The notes beneath the pieces were generated by a model, which saw only the letters and a list, made by a program, of their open reading frames with translations, was not told where the DNA came from and did no database searches. From Tetragonia tetragonoides (lineage: Eukaryota > Streptophyta > Magnoliopsida > Caryophyllales > Aizoaceae), in contig CM076154.1 of the NCBI GenBank assembly GCA_038025085.1, forward strand, positions 35,196,501 to 35,260,500: a stretch of 64,000 nt of DNA, read 5' to 3'. The position numbers and the translations under genes are program-made. Position 1 is the stretch's first letter; each line of letters begins with the position of its first letter. Below are positions 37,231-48,469 of the stretch, piece after piece.

Positions 37231-37759
37231 CTAGTAATGATGCCCGTGCACGGGTTAAGTTATATATTTTTATTATTTTCTTTGTTATTTTATTCTTCAA
37301 TATTATATATTTTAAAATATATTTACGCTAATTAAAATTGGATATGATCTTACATGTTAAGATTAAACAATATTGTAAATGCATCTCATTTTGAAGTATT
37401 TTCCGATGCGAATACGATGGTACAAATATTATTTTTTTTTGAAGATGTGTAGAAGATTACATTTGCTTTTGTAGTTTCGACAAAGATTAAGTTATAATAC
37501 TTATAAAACTCTAGTTATCATCACAAGTCAAACTCTCAATTTTATTTTTTTAAAAATTATTCTAATAATACATTTAATGATGTGGCATGGCTCGAAACTC
37601 ACAAAATATGCCAGCTATATATATAGAGAAGATTATGATTAGTGGGTTTTTTTTTAACGAACATTATACGTGATAAAAGTTAATAGGAAATATTAATCAG
37701 ACGGATGGAGATATTATATTGGAGGGAGGGGAGTAATAATTGATAAATGATAATGACCC

Positions 37760-38225
37760 GGAGTTTAACCACCGACGGTTTGGGTCCAGTAAAGGGGGGT
37801 GGTTGATGTCGTGATGGGATGGGCTGGTAGTATCCAAAGTCCGGCCCGAAATCAACGGGTCCAGGATGGGCCCAATCTTCACCAAGCAATTACATTTATG
37901 CTCCTGTAAATATACAGTAGAGTATTTAATTCATTTGCAGGACAAAAGCTACGGAACGAGAACAACTGATGACAGTTGTCAATGATCTTTGTTGTACACT
38001 GAACTACCTCACAATAACTGCTCTCCAAAAAAGAAACAAATAAAATAAAATAAAATAAAACTTCACAATAAGTTAGGGAGTGTGGGTCCCCTGCGGACGT
38101 CCCACCGCGTGGATAGTAGTGTGATGAATAAGACAAGACAAATTAGGGGAACAAAAAATAAAAGTAAATATAATGACAGGATAATTTAGCACGTGGCCCA
38201 ATGGAGACCAAAAAATAAGAGTGGT
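37760..38225 (+). repeat. Duplicated upstream block, copy near TBL copy 5
   Basis: Colinear with 46550-47450: 'cctgaaatcaac/cccgaaatcaac', 'atgggcccaatctt', 'ggacaaaagc', 'gttgtcaat', 'gttgtacact', then 'gtcccaccgcgtgg/gtcccaccacgtgg' and 'cacgtgg'. Both blocks lie upstream of a minus-strand TBL gene, so they mark a segmental duplication that included the TBL gene. Confidence 0.7.
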
Positions 38226-38234
38226 ACAATAAAA

Positions 38235-38385
38235 AAAAATTCCAAAAAATAAGAGTCTTTTTCATTACTTTTGGTGAGAAGATGGCATTTTTTAGTGATA
38301 TAAAAGTTACAATACGTTATTAGTGAATTTTACATTTCTAAAAAAACTGTTATTATAAGTTGGTCTCACATAAAATTTGCTAAAA
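38235..38385 (+). repeat. Dispersed ~150-bp repeat, intergenic copy
   Basis: Diverged member of the family at 672, 21530 and 44143 ('tacatttctaaaaaaactg' and 'gttggtctcacataaaa'). Confidence 0.4.
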
Positions 38386-38454
38386 AAAAACATAAAATAA
38401 GAGTGGCATTTGGATTTATGAACCAAACAACCCGAAGTGGCATTTGGATTTGCG

Positions 38455-38775
38455 ATGGTGTAATGCAAATGAAGGTGGCCCGTGAAACTTAAGGTTTGAG
38501 CGGAATTTCATTAGACGTGCTATGAAGTGGTGGCCAAAAATTTTCATTTCTCATAGGCTTAGGAGTGCCAACGCAGTTGCGGATGGTCTTGTGAGACAAG
38601 GAATTGGTAGAGTTGAGGATTTTGTAGCTTGGTTCTAGGAGTCTTTTATTTTTTGGTGTTTTTTGGTGGATGTTTTTGCCCGAGCTGTTTTCATTGCCTC
38701 GTGCTTTTGGCGTTCTTGTATTATGCCCTTGAATTTTGATTATTAATAACAGAATGCCTAATTATCAAAAAAAGT
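38455..38775 (+). mobile_element. LINE 3' end fragment (RNase H tail)
   Basis: The translation includes 'ISHRLRSANAVADGLVRQGI' followed by 'GRVEDFVAWF' and a stop, typical of the end of the plant L1 RNase H domain. A 3' UTR-like stretch and a short A run at about 38766 follow. It is 5'-truncated. Confidence 0.8.
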
Positions 38776-38824
38776 GGCCAAGTGTATAAAGAGAATTGAA
38801 CAAAACTTTAATTTTGGGCTGCCA

Positions 38825-39285
38825 CACTCTTTAATGGTGTGTTGTTTTATGTAGTTTTTAATTGATTCTCACTAATAGGATAATGTTTAGTCATCGGTCG
38901 CTGATTTTTACTGATTGGATAAGGTTTTACTGCTAATTTCTAGTACTTATTTATAAAGGTGTTGCCACTGATTTTACTGGTTCGGTAATGTCATGCCACT
39001 AAATTCCACTGATTCAATGAAGTCAAGCCGCTGCTGTTGTGACTAGGGGTGTGTGTTTTTTCACTGATTCGGTAAAGTTCTGTCACCGAGTTTCACTGAT
39101 TGGGTAAACTCCTGCTGCGGATTCTCACTGATTTCTAAGTTCCTTATCATCTGTTTCTCAGTGATTCCTAAGTTCATTTCACTCATTCTTACTGATTCCT
39201 AAGTTTCTTACATTGATTTTCAATAATTGAATAGGGTTATGCCACTGATTTTCAATGATTGGGTAATATCCAATAAATTAAAATA
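38825..39285 (+). repeat. CACTGATT minisatellite, locus 2
   Basis: Degenerate units based on 'cactgattctcactgatt', 'gggtaa' and 'ggtcatgccactgatt', as at 24375 and 51575. Confidence 0.8.
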
Positions 39286-39289
39286 ACCA

Positions 39290-40971
39290 CCCTAAGTCAA
39301 TGAATTTTGTCAGAGATTGTGAATAGGTGAGGATAAATGTGGAAGTTAAAAACACACTTTTAATGAGATTTTTAAATTTATAACTGTTGCATTTTTTTAA
39401 GGGACTGTTGCATGTATCTTAGGCAATGCTTTATTTCCTTGGAGATATTTTAATATTGACATTAGCCTCACTCTTCTGAATTGGTATGATGTTACGAAGA
39501 GTATTGAAGATTTGTGATGAGCGTTTGTGAATATTGTAGAATATTATTTCCACTGATTTCTGCTAAATTATTGCAGGATACGTTTTTTCTTTGGTGTCAA
39601 AAGTTATGCTATGATTGCAAAAATCATTGACATAAATCATTGATAAAATGATAAGTAAAGGCAAAACGAATTGTGATTGAATGCTGGTGAATGTCTGCCT
39701 TATCATGAAACTGAGTCCCGTTTTGACTATTCTGTCGAGCAAGCTACTTACAAATCCAAAGATTGCACAAGATTTCAATTGTTTGGTCATAATGGGTGCC
39801 CTATGTTTGATAGATTGATGCCCTCATAGGTTTAAAATCTTATCGGACAATGTATGCTTGGGTTATTGTGAGTAGAGAACATACATTTTCTTTCTCTTTT
39901 ATTTTTTTTATTTTTTAAATTTTTTTTATGATGGTAAGAACGGGCCTCAAGCCAACCCTGTTCATCTCGAGCTCAGAAGCCCAGTCTATCTAGGTTTAGA
40001 CCAGAGTCGGGTGTACAAATGATTTTATGATATTTAGTAACATTTTGACCATTTACAAATGATGGAGCTATTGTATATGATGGACCGTGTACAAAATAAA
40101 TAGTACAATTGAAATTCCGCACATTTCAGATGGTGGTAAAGTGACACTACATAATTTGAAATTCCTCATGCAGTCATGACGATTGCGAAGAATAGCTGCG
40201 AGTTGCGACCGAAAATCATGGAGAATAACATATGAATAGATCAGAGTAATTTGTATTCTCTGATGGATGGTAAGAACATGCCTCCATGCAACACATCTCA
40301 TTTTGCGCCCAAAAAAGCCCAATTCATTTCAGATTGGATTAGAGTTAGGTATATCAATTTCCTACCTTGCACTCCCCATCCCCACCCAAACCACTTGGGC
40401 GAAAGATCAAATTTTGGCACTCCTCATACTTCCTTCAACCATGAAAAGCTGAGAGTTTCAAACCTTAAATTTAGAATCTCTAAGTTGGACAACGATGCTT
40501 TAATAACCTCCCAAAACAAACCAATTTGGTTGTATTCCAATGTACATAATGACAAACCCTTAGTTCTTCGTTTCATTTTGCTTATTTGGATGTTTCATAT
40601 TATTCTTTCCATCCCATTAGTAACATTTGGGCTTGTGAAGATACCCTAAAAAGTAAATTACTTTTGGTCAGCTGCTATTTCCCCTCCTCGCAACATCTTG
40701 TAATGTATACTCTCAGATCACTAATTTAGGGGCATATGTAAGTAATATATTGTCTAAATCGCCTTGATGTGTTATATATGTATACTAACACAAATTCAAA
40801 AGTATCATTGTTGGTCACCAAGCCAAGACTTTAACATGTATAAATAGATCTTCAAAACCTTTTTTTCATATTCAATTGATGGTACAAAATTCAAAATCCA
40901 ATAATGTAATCTAAGTATTTCTGTTGCATATAAGTAAAACTCTCCAAGAACAAAACCTCCCTATGATCTCC
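39290..40971. other. Intergenic stretch with no supported gene
   Basis: Open frames up to 132 codons (40251-40649) have no recognisable motif, no neighbouring exon and biased composition. No RNA gene or repeat end was recognised. Confidence 0.5.
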
Positions 40972-43900
40972 TCAAACATCAAACAAAAATGAAGCATACA
41001 ATAATCTATTCCAAGTATCAGGCACACCAGGAAGACACCAATGACCACAATCAATCGAACTTGAACCATTCTTCCACCCTAGGCTCGTATACCTTGATTG
41101 ATGTGCATCTACTCTATACTGAGTCAACTCAGTTACATCCAAGTACTTAACTTCCAATTTTCTTGCTATCCGTTTTATCAGCTTTTGGATAACCGTGATG
41201 TACCAGCTTGGAAAACGCGATTTGAATGTTTTAAGATCATTCAAGGGTTGATGGGAGTTTTTGTAACAATAATGCTTTCCATAGTGCACATCTGAAAAAC
41301 CCCTGAAGAAGACTTTTGTTTTCTTGGGATCCACATTGTTTTCCAACCATGTTGCCCATGTTTCCATGGCTCGCTTAAATGCTACCTCTCTTGGCATGTT
41401 ATTGTCCTGTGTTAGCTTCCCCTTATATTCATACGCATCCCACCTGCATATTCGTACACATATAAATGCCAAGTCTAATGACCAGTGACGAATTCACGAA
41501 TCCATTTAAGTGGGTGCACTTATATAATATGTAGGATATCTCATAAAAAAAATCATCTTATAAAGGAAAGTTCTTACAAAAATTGTCCTACATCCGTCAG
41601 TGCTAATGGCCATACTAGTTTAATGCCTAATATGACGAACAATTTCTGATTTGTGAGACTCGATGTGGGATGGAAGAAGTAATATGTATATGAGTATATG
41701 ACACTTCGCAAATTGTATAAACAAATGTTGGAAACAAACGCTTATAAATGGAACAAACTTATCTGAAATAAAAGTCGTGACGTGAAAAAATATTGTCCTA
41801 AAGTCAAAATTGTCCTCACTTATACATCTTGGAAAACTCAGGCAATCGATCTCCAAAGATACATGACAACCAACACGTCGATGTACTCGAGGTGGTGACC
41901 CGAGAATAATCTGAATACTGCGAATAGAAGAGCAAAAATAGGAGGAGCTTTTACTGTGTGTCTCAAATGAACGAGAAGATCTCACAATTTACAGAGGCAG
42001 AGAATTAATCATAGCAACAAAGAAAGATTTCGGGGAGATAAATAATGGAGAGATTACGAAGAATAATTTTGTAACTGGTTAACAAATCTCGGTAGGTCTA
42101 ATGTAATCAAATGTATAGCTGGAGAAATTGAGTCGAGTGGTATTTAGAATAAAATCTTCGCCCTGGTAGGCGGCAATAGCACACACGGGAGGTACATAGG
42201 CCACTATAATAAATTTAGTCCAAGGGAGATACATAAGCCACTACTATAAATTTACAAGTCTACTCTTTAACATGTGAAATGTCCAAAGACAAAAAACACA
42301 CTTGCATACAAAAAGTGGGTTCTCCTCTTAAAAACTATATCAGTGTGAAAGTGTCTAAAGTATACTTCCAATAACTATTTCTCTATCAAGTTGATTAATG
42401 AATTACTCGTAGTATGTAGTAATTGAAGATTGTCAAATTGCATTAGAAGTTTTCCTACAATGTTGAATAATGATGGTCTTGGCAAGGGTATACGCCAATA
42501 ATCATTGGCGCGACGATGAACTTAATTCATAGATGAGGCGGAAATGTCCGAGCGAAAGATGTGACTTTTTCCACTACAAGTCGTAGATTCTCTACAATTG
42601 AACTTTTAAACGATATTTAGTCCAATGTTAGGTCAATACCGTAATAGTGACTTAGATTTTTTTTTTTTTTTTTAGGGGTTTTAGATATGACTATTTTGAT
42701 GGTTGAGAAAAGTTTTAATGGTTTCATATCTTCAAGGTGGATCTCGTTTTAAGGGTATCCTAACCCAAGTAACTCCACAATTAAGCATGCTTGGCTGACA
42801 GTTGTACCAAGATGGGTGACCTTCTTGTGAAGTTTCTCACAGATATGCGATTGAGGACAAGACATGCTGAAAAGAGAGAGAAAGACATGCTCGTGGTGAT
42901 TTGTAGGATCAATTATTAGACATGGAAGCAATTCTGGTGCCACCAGCGACCTAGTGGGCTAGGGCCTCGGGGTGTTACAATGACATTTTAGCTTATTAAT
43001 TCTATTTTAGTAGTATCTGGTCGGCTTATCGTATTGGTAACTAGGAAGGGTAATAAAGTGGTTCATCTCCTGGATTATTATGGCGTTGACATGTCCAATA
43101 CAAATATTGAAAAGTTTGGAATTGGGTTTGTTTCAAAGTTATCAAACCCAAGCTTTTATTTCGAAGAAGTATCATCGGAAACCGCTCCACAGTTGAGTGC
43201 TAGCCCTATACCACCACAAGCATTTCTTGTATGATTTGTCCTTACTCGCTCGCATGCTCACAAGGACAGTCATCAAAATAAAAGATTACTCCAATTCAAA
43301 AGACACTTAACTGTGGAGTTATTTTAGTATTAGGGATACGGGAAAAAAAAATGCACCTTGATAGTTACCAGTGATGACATTGGGTGAGATCCGAGGAAGG
43401 ACTTTGGGATGCTTTGAACCTCCCGACTCAACCCAATCCAAAGATTGGTTAAAATCTTGATTCGATGGGATGGGCCTAGAGATGTAAATGGATCGGATTC
43501 GGATCGGGTGGAGCATCATCCGCTCCATCCGCGAAATCCATTTGATCAATCCGCTCCATCCGTCATTCGTGAACCATCCAATCCATATCCAATCCGTCCG
43601 TCATCCGCGGATTAGTGGATGGATCGGGTGCTTAACGATTTATGGACTAAAAACAATAAATAGACCCAACTATAATAAAATTGTTAGTAGTCAAACAAAA
43701 CTTCAACTCATATACCATTGTTTTACCTTGTAACAATAATAAAAACACAATTTAGTTTAAATAATAACAATACAAATTAGAAAACAAGTAAAATTAAACT
43801 AAGATGTAAATATAACATAGGTTTGATATCTTTTTTATATAATTATTTTACACTTTTATATCTAAACGGGTGACGGATGGATTCGCGGATCGGGTTAGCG

Positions 43901-45536
43901 GATGAGAAATCTCATCCATCATCCGCTCCATCCGTCATCCGATCCATCCGTCATCCGCTCCATCATCCATTTAATCGGGTTTTAATTCATATATTCGGTT
44001 CGGATGGAACGGGTATCCATGGATCATGAATCCATTTACATCCCTAGCATGGGCCGAGTGGCCGGGGTCATTTTTTCATACAATTAGATATATGCAAGTT
44101 TTTGTATATGTTTATGTTTTGTTATTATATTTTTTTTTATACAAAACTTGTAAAAGACGGTTTTGTCATAATTTTTGGCGAGAGTGTGAGACCATGGTTA
44201 CTTTTTAGTGAAATAAGTGTTATTGTTCATAATACGTGAATCCTACATTTCTAACTATAGTAACGCTCATTTTACTGTGAATTGGTTTCACACAAAACTT
44301 ACTCTTTCTCTTTACATGATGCTTACGAACAAATGATGCCATGTACGTTGCACGACCTCATATACTATGAGACAAAAGGTAGCTAGCCAACTTACGATTG
44401 TAGTTTCCCGTCATGAGTCCACCAATGGCAGGAGTTGAATACTATGATATCAGCCCCTCGCCACTGTTTAGACGTGGAAGAAATCTTGTCAAGCACAAGA
44501 ACTCTACTACCGCTTTTATGAGCTGCCTCAAGTTCTACTAAATATGCAGTCCAAGCAAACTCCAGTGTAAAGTTATAATCCTACAAACAACAAAAATCAA
44601 ATAAACATCCTTTTAATTAAAATGACAAATAAAAAATTGAAGATCAATGAATAATATCTAAATAGAAATAATTGAAGAATTTTAATCTTTTGTGCTTTAA
44701 AATTTAAACCTTTGCTCTGACGTATTGACCACCAGATTCAGCTCTAGAGGGATCAGAAAGTGATGAATAAAGAAGGCAAGAAAGTGATTCCCACATATTT
44801 TTATTTATTGAATCTCCAACTATGATCATCCTCTTGTTCCTTAGCCTTTCTAGCATATCTGTTCCGTTAAACCTATACCACAATAAACAACATCGATCAA
44901 TATTAACATTACCCCAATGCCTCCAAAAACGCTCCCATCTAAACAAGGTATGCAACACCTTAATTACCACTGCTGTGAGAGTCTACTCTCTGTCTAGATA
45001 AATACTTATAAATTCATTACTTACAATGGTATATCACAATCATTGGCTTCCCATCTCCACTTCAAGTACTCAATTTCCGGTCTTTGATTCTCTAGACACC
45101 GGAAACTAAGTGACGCAAATGGGCAATTTTCATAGCTAGGCTTTTGTTCAGGGTGGTAAACCCATCTACCGTCAAAAATGTTGCATTTTTTCTTGGTCAT
45201 CGTCTCCCTTGGCGGTTTCGGTTTCGGTTTCGGTTTCGGTTTTGGCTTTGGCTTGGGTGGCTTGATAATAATGTTAGTGGTTGTAGGGGGTTGTTGTTGT
45301 TGAGGTTCACTCAAAGGAGCTAACAAATTGGGTTTTTGGCTAGAAGTAATATTATTGGAAGGCTGAAGAATAATGCTAGCAATTGTGTAAGAGGGATAAC
45401 GTTCACTAGAAAGAGCTAAGAAACTTGGTTTTTGGCGAGTTTGGTAATTTAGGATAACAAAGAGGATTAAACACACAACAATGCTCCAAACTATGCTGAT
45501 CTTCCATCTTCTATTAATGGCAGGATTTTGCTCCAT
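40972..45536 (-). CDS. TBL: TBL copy 6, PMR5/TBL-type polysaccharide O-acetyltransferase
   Basis: Apparently intact 443-aa gene with exons 45025-45536, 44710-44872, 44396-44580 and 40972-41443. It starts [12 protein letters not shown], then an anchor (about residues 12-30). The linker ends in a run of eight Lys-Pro pairs before [14 protein letters not shown]. The run is coded by a GGTTTC-type hexanucleotide repeat (minus-strand Lys-Pro). Motifs are [15 protein letters not shown] and DCGHWCLPG. The glycosylation sequon in YLNIT of the other copies is lost here (YLDVT). Exon 3 ends in LQS instead of VKA. The third intron is about 2.95 kb and is stuffed with transposons. No coding lesion was seen. 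Confidence 0.92.
41483..41602. mobile_element. hAT-type MITE in TBL copy 6 intron 3
   Basis: A 120-bp element with inverted ends CAGTGACG and CGTCAGTG. It is flanked by 8-bp repeats ctaatgac and ctaatggc (7 of 8 match). Ends of the same family occur at 46277-46453 and 56032-56851. Confidence 0.75.
42745..42982 (+). mobile_element. Cassandra-like TRIM LTR fragment with a 5S rRNA-derived segment
   Basis: 'aactccacaattaagcatgc' and 'accaagatgggtgacct' match the internal promoter region of plant 5S rRNA in order. The segment ends with 'cctcggggtgttaca', a typical LTR end with CA. Cassandra retrotransposons are known for LTRs that carry 5S sequence. No second LTR or primer site was seen, so this is a solo or broken LTR. 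It is not a functional 5S gene. Confidence 0.65.
43477..44046. mobile_element. hAT-like non-autonomous element in TBL copy 6 intron 3
   Basis: Inverted ends 'tagagatgtaaatggat' and 'atccatttacatcccta'. Flanks are gatgggcc (43469-43476) and gcatgggcc (44047-44055), a near-perfect target duplication. Near both ends are arrays of 'ccgctccatccgtcatccg' type. It has no transposase. Confidence 0.8.
44143..44305 (+). repeat. Dispersed ~150-bp repeat in TBL copy 6 intron 3
   Basis: The clearest member of the family: 'acaaaacttgtaaaagacgg' at the left and 'tttcacacaaaacttactc' at the right are partly inverted ends. The centre has 'cctacatttctaactatagt'. Confidence 0.55.
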
Positions 45537-45597
45537 TTTGATGAAATGCTAGTAGCTAGCTATTTCACCATTTGAGGTATTATTAGTTGTATATGGT

Positions 45598-45603
45598 TTA
45601 TAC
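45598..45603 (-). promoter_or_regulatory. Probable TATA box of TBL copy 6
   Basis: TATAAA on the minus strand in the context 'agtataaacc', about 62 bp before the ATG. Confidence 0.5.
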
Positions 45604-46276
45604 TAGCTAGTATTATTCAATTTAATTGGAAGTTTTCATATTGAAAAAGGAAGGAATTTAATGAGATTTGACATATTTTTGCAGTGTCATAAAATTGCCA
45701 CCATTTCAAAGGGTGGCTCCATCTGTTACCTACATATTTATAAGATTAAAAATCCTTTTCTTGGCGTCAATTATTTTAAGAAACTTGATTGATTTTTCAA
45801 TAACCATAATTAAAGATATTATCAGGCAATTTATTGTCAAATCACAATTGTGCAATATCATGAGGTAGGTTAAGATTGAGACCCCCAAACAAACATCTTA
45901 GACCAACATAATAACCAAGTTTTCCTTTATTTTCATCCCTTGTTTTGCTAAGCTATCAGCCTCCCATATTAAAATATCAAAATACCACAATAATCAATAT
46001 ACGTAAAAATAAATAAAATTGTCGGATAGAAGATAGAGAACTATATACTCGATAATCAATAACGATCAACCTTAGACGTGATCAAATGGATAAAATTTAT
46101 CCTACAGGGATTTTGTAAAGTAAGGTCATATCTTCAATTTTCCATTTCTCATACCCTGTAACTTCTGACATTTAGGAATTATATATTTATCTCTTAATGA
46201 TACTATGTTAATGGATTCAGTATTTCTATTGTTGTTTACGTAGTTTTTAGTTTGTTATGTTCACTCTGGGTATAAC

Positions 46277-46453
46277 CAGTGACGGATTCAAATTATAAGG
46301 AATGGATTTCACGGGCTCCACTTGATTTTTTTTTGAAAATTTCCTTTTATAAAATTAATTTTTTAAAAATATAATGTTCAATTTTTTTTTTTATATACAT
46401 ATATATATTATGATGAAATGCACCATCTAACTTGATTTCTGGTTCCGTCACTG
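46277..46453. mobile_element. hAT-type MITE
   Basis: Inverted ends CAGTGACGGATTC and GGTTCCGTCACTG enclose 177 bp of AT-rich sequence. The flanking 8-mers (ggtataac and aatatagc) match only in part. Confidence 0.65.
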
Positions 46454-46549
46454 AATATAGCGGAAGGAGTCTTAATCGTCATCACCTATGTTTTCATCGG
46501 CAATTTATTCTCATAATGACTAGAGTTACAAGTTCAACCCCCCTCCTCC

Positions 46550-47450
46550 CGGTTTGGCCCAGCTGGGGTTGTGTCGTGATTGATGTGGGATGCTATTATC
46601 ATTAGTCTGGCCTGAAATCAACGTCTCCAGAATGGGCCCAATCTTACATATAATTATACGTTTATATACTCTTGTAATTCATTGAAGGACAAAAGCCAAC
46701 CACTTATGAGTTGTCAATTTGTTTTTCAAGTTTGTTGTACACTCTTTTGTTCTCTTTTATTAGAGTAAGAAATGCCAGATTAATTCAATAAGAGGTTAAC
46801 CTATATGCTTCACCTTCTCAATTTTTTGCTTTTCCTTTCTTCTTCATTTCGGGTTGAAAATAAAAAAAGATTGCTTAAATAAAAAATGCTTCTGATATAT
46901 ACTTGGTGTACATCAATACACCATAGAGTTAAATGGGACATGTGTATGTACAATTCTAATAAGATTCAATCCTAAAACTAATTGAATGGTTGCAATACAA
47001 AGAGTGATTGAATGGTATCTGAACGAAACATACTCGTTCGTATTTTACAAAAAGACTAGTGAAAATGTGAATAAAGGAATCTAACCAAATGCGACTAAAA
47101 GAGTAATTTAGTTAGGAAATCCAGTACTCGTACAATGTTATCTTCTCTAAATCAGTTAAATGCCTCTACATTAATCAACAAATTACAATTGTCTTTCTTT
47201 CTTTTTTTTCTTTATCACATCCTCGTTCTTGCTCCTCATGATAAAATATCCTAATGGCTTTGTATTGATACGAACCATTCTCAATTTTTTTTTTGTACTC
47301 CACCTCCCAAAAAAAGGCAAAAAATAAAACAATCTCTCACAAGAACCTTTGCTGACGTGGTCCCACCACGTGGATTAGAGTAGTGTTAGAACGTGACATG
47401 AACAAATCACAAATTCACACGTGGTCCATGAAAATGGAGAGAAAGAAAAG
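46550..47450 (+). repeat. Duplicated upstream block, copy near TBL copy 6
   Basis: Colinear with 37760-38225 (see that entry) but longer because of insertions around 46,860-47,330. It starts about 1 kb upstream of the copy 6 start. Confidence 0.65.
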
Positions 47451-48465
47451 GACAAAAAAAAAATCCAAAAAAGACAAGTGTAGAGAGAGAAATCTCCTCA
47501 TCATTTAATCATTGAACGCTGCCAACGGTTTCATTTGTTGGCTAGAGGTATTAAGTTAAACTGCAGCTTTTAGCCTGCCATTCTTTAGTCTTTTGCTCTT
47601 TAGTATATAAATCCTAGATTTTACTGGTGGATCAATTTGTACTTCCTCCTTTGTGATGTTCTCTGAAATTTTCATTTGTGCATTTGTGGAATTTGTTGAA
47701 GATTTTGTGATAAGGATTTGAGATTTCTGCTACATTGTTGTATTCTTTTGGTGACAAAAGTTGTATTGGGCTGAAAACATAGTTTAACTAAATTGAAAAG
47801 AATTCAATCGAATTGAACTGAATAATAATTACTGAATTAAATATATTTAACTGAATCGAAATGAAGTAAACCAAATACTAAATAAATGGGAAAAAGAAAA
47901 CACTGAGAGACAAACAAATTGTGATTGATACAAGTGAATATTTGGTTTTCAGCATTTTTCACTTGTTTTTTTTTGGTTGTGTCTTTTTGTTTAGGCCTTC
48001 TTCCTGTGTGTCTCACATTTGATGGCGATTTTCACCTTTTAGTGTGAGTGACAGTTAGATTTCATTGTCGCTATTCATTCTATGATGGATGAAGTACCGG
48101 AGGTTGATTGGGTTTGGGTGGAGGTCTTTGGATGGGATGTTTCACCTTGTTGATTGACCAAAAGTGATCCTTTTGGTGACCATTTCAAGAAACTAAAGTT
48201 TTACATAACATTTAGGCTGTCAATTGTAATATCTCGACATTATAACGAAGGCCTTGTTGTTATTGTTGTTGTGTTCATTATATCATGACTTTCAAGTGTG
48301 CATCTTATCGTTGAGTTTCATTAGAATCAAAATCTCCTATAAATTTGTGATCAAGTCGTTATTCGAATGGATAATAAGAAGCCTTTTTTATTCAAATGGA
48401 GTAGTATCTTTTTTTCTTTTTTTTTTTTTTTTTTTATGGGAGTAGTAGTATCTATTTACAGAAGC
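47451..48465. other. Intergenic stretch with no recognised gene
   Basis: T-rich non-coding DNA. No open frame with recognisable motifs was found. Confidence 0.5.
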
Positions 48466-48469
48466 TGTT

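Noticed and set aside
40251..40649. 132-codon open frame
   Set aside because: No recognisable motif, no splice partner, and a shifted overlapping frame is just as open.
42750..42860. Possible 5S rRNA gene
   Set aside because: Only part of the 5S sequence is present and it is diverged, ending in an LTR-like terminus; better explained as a Cassandra-type LTR.
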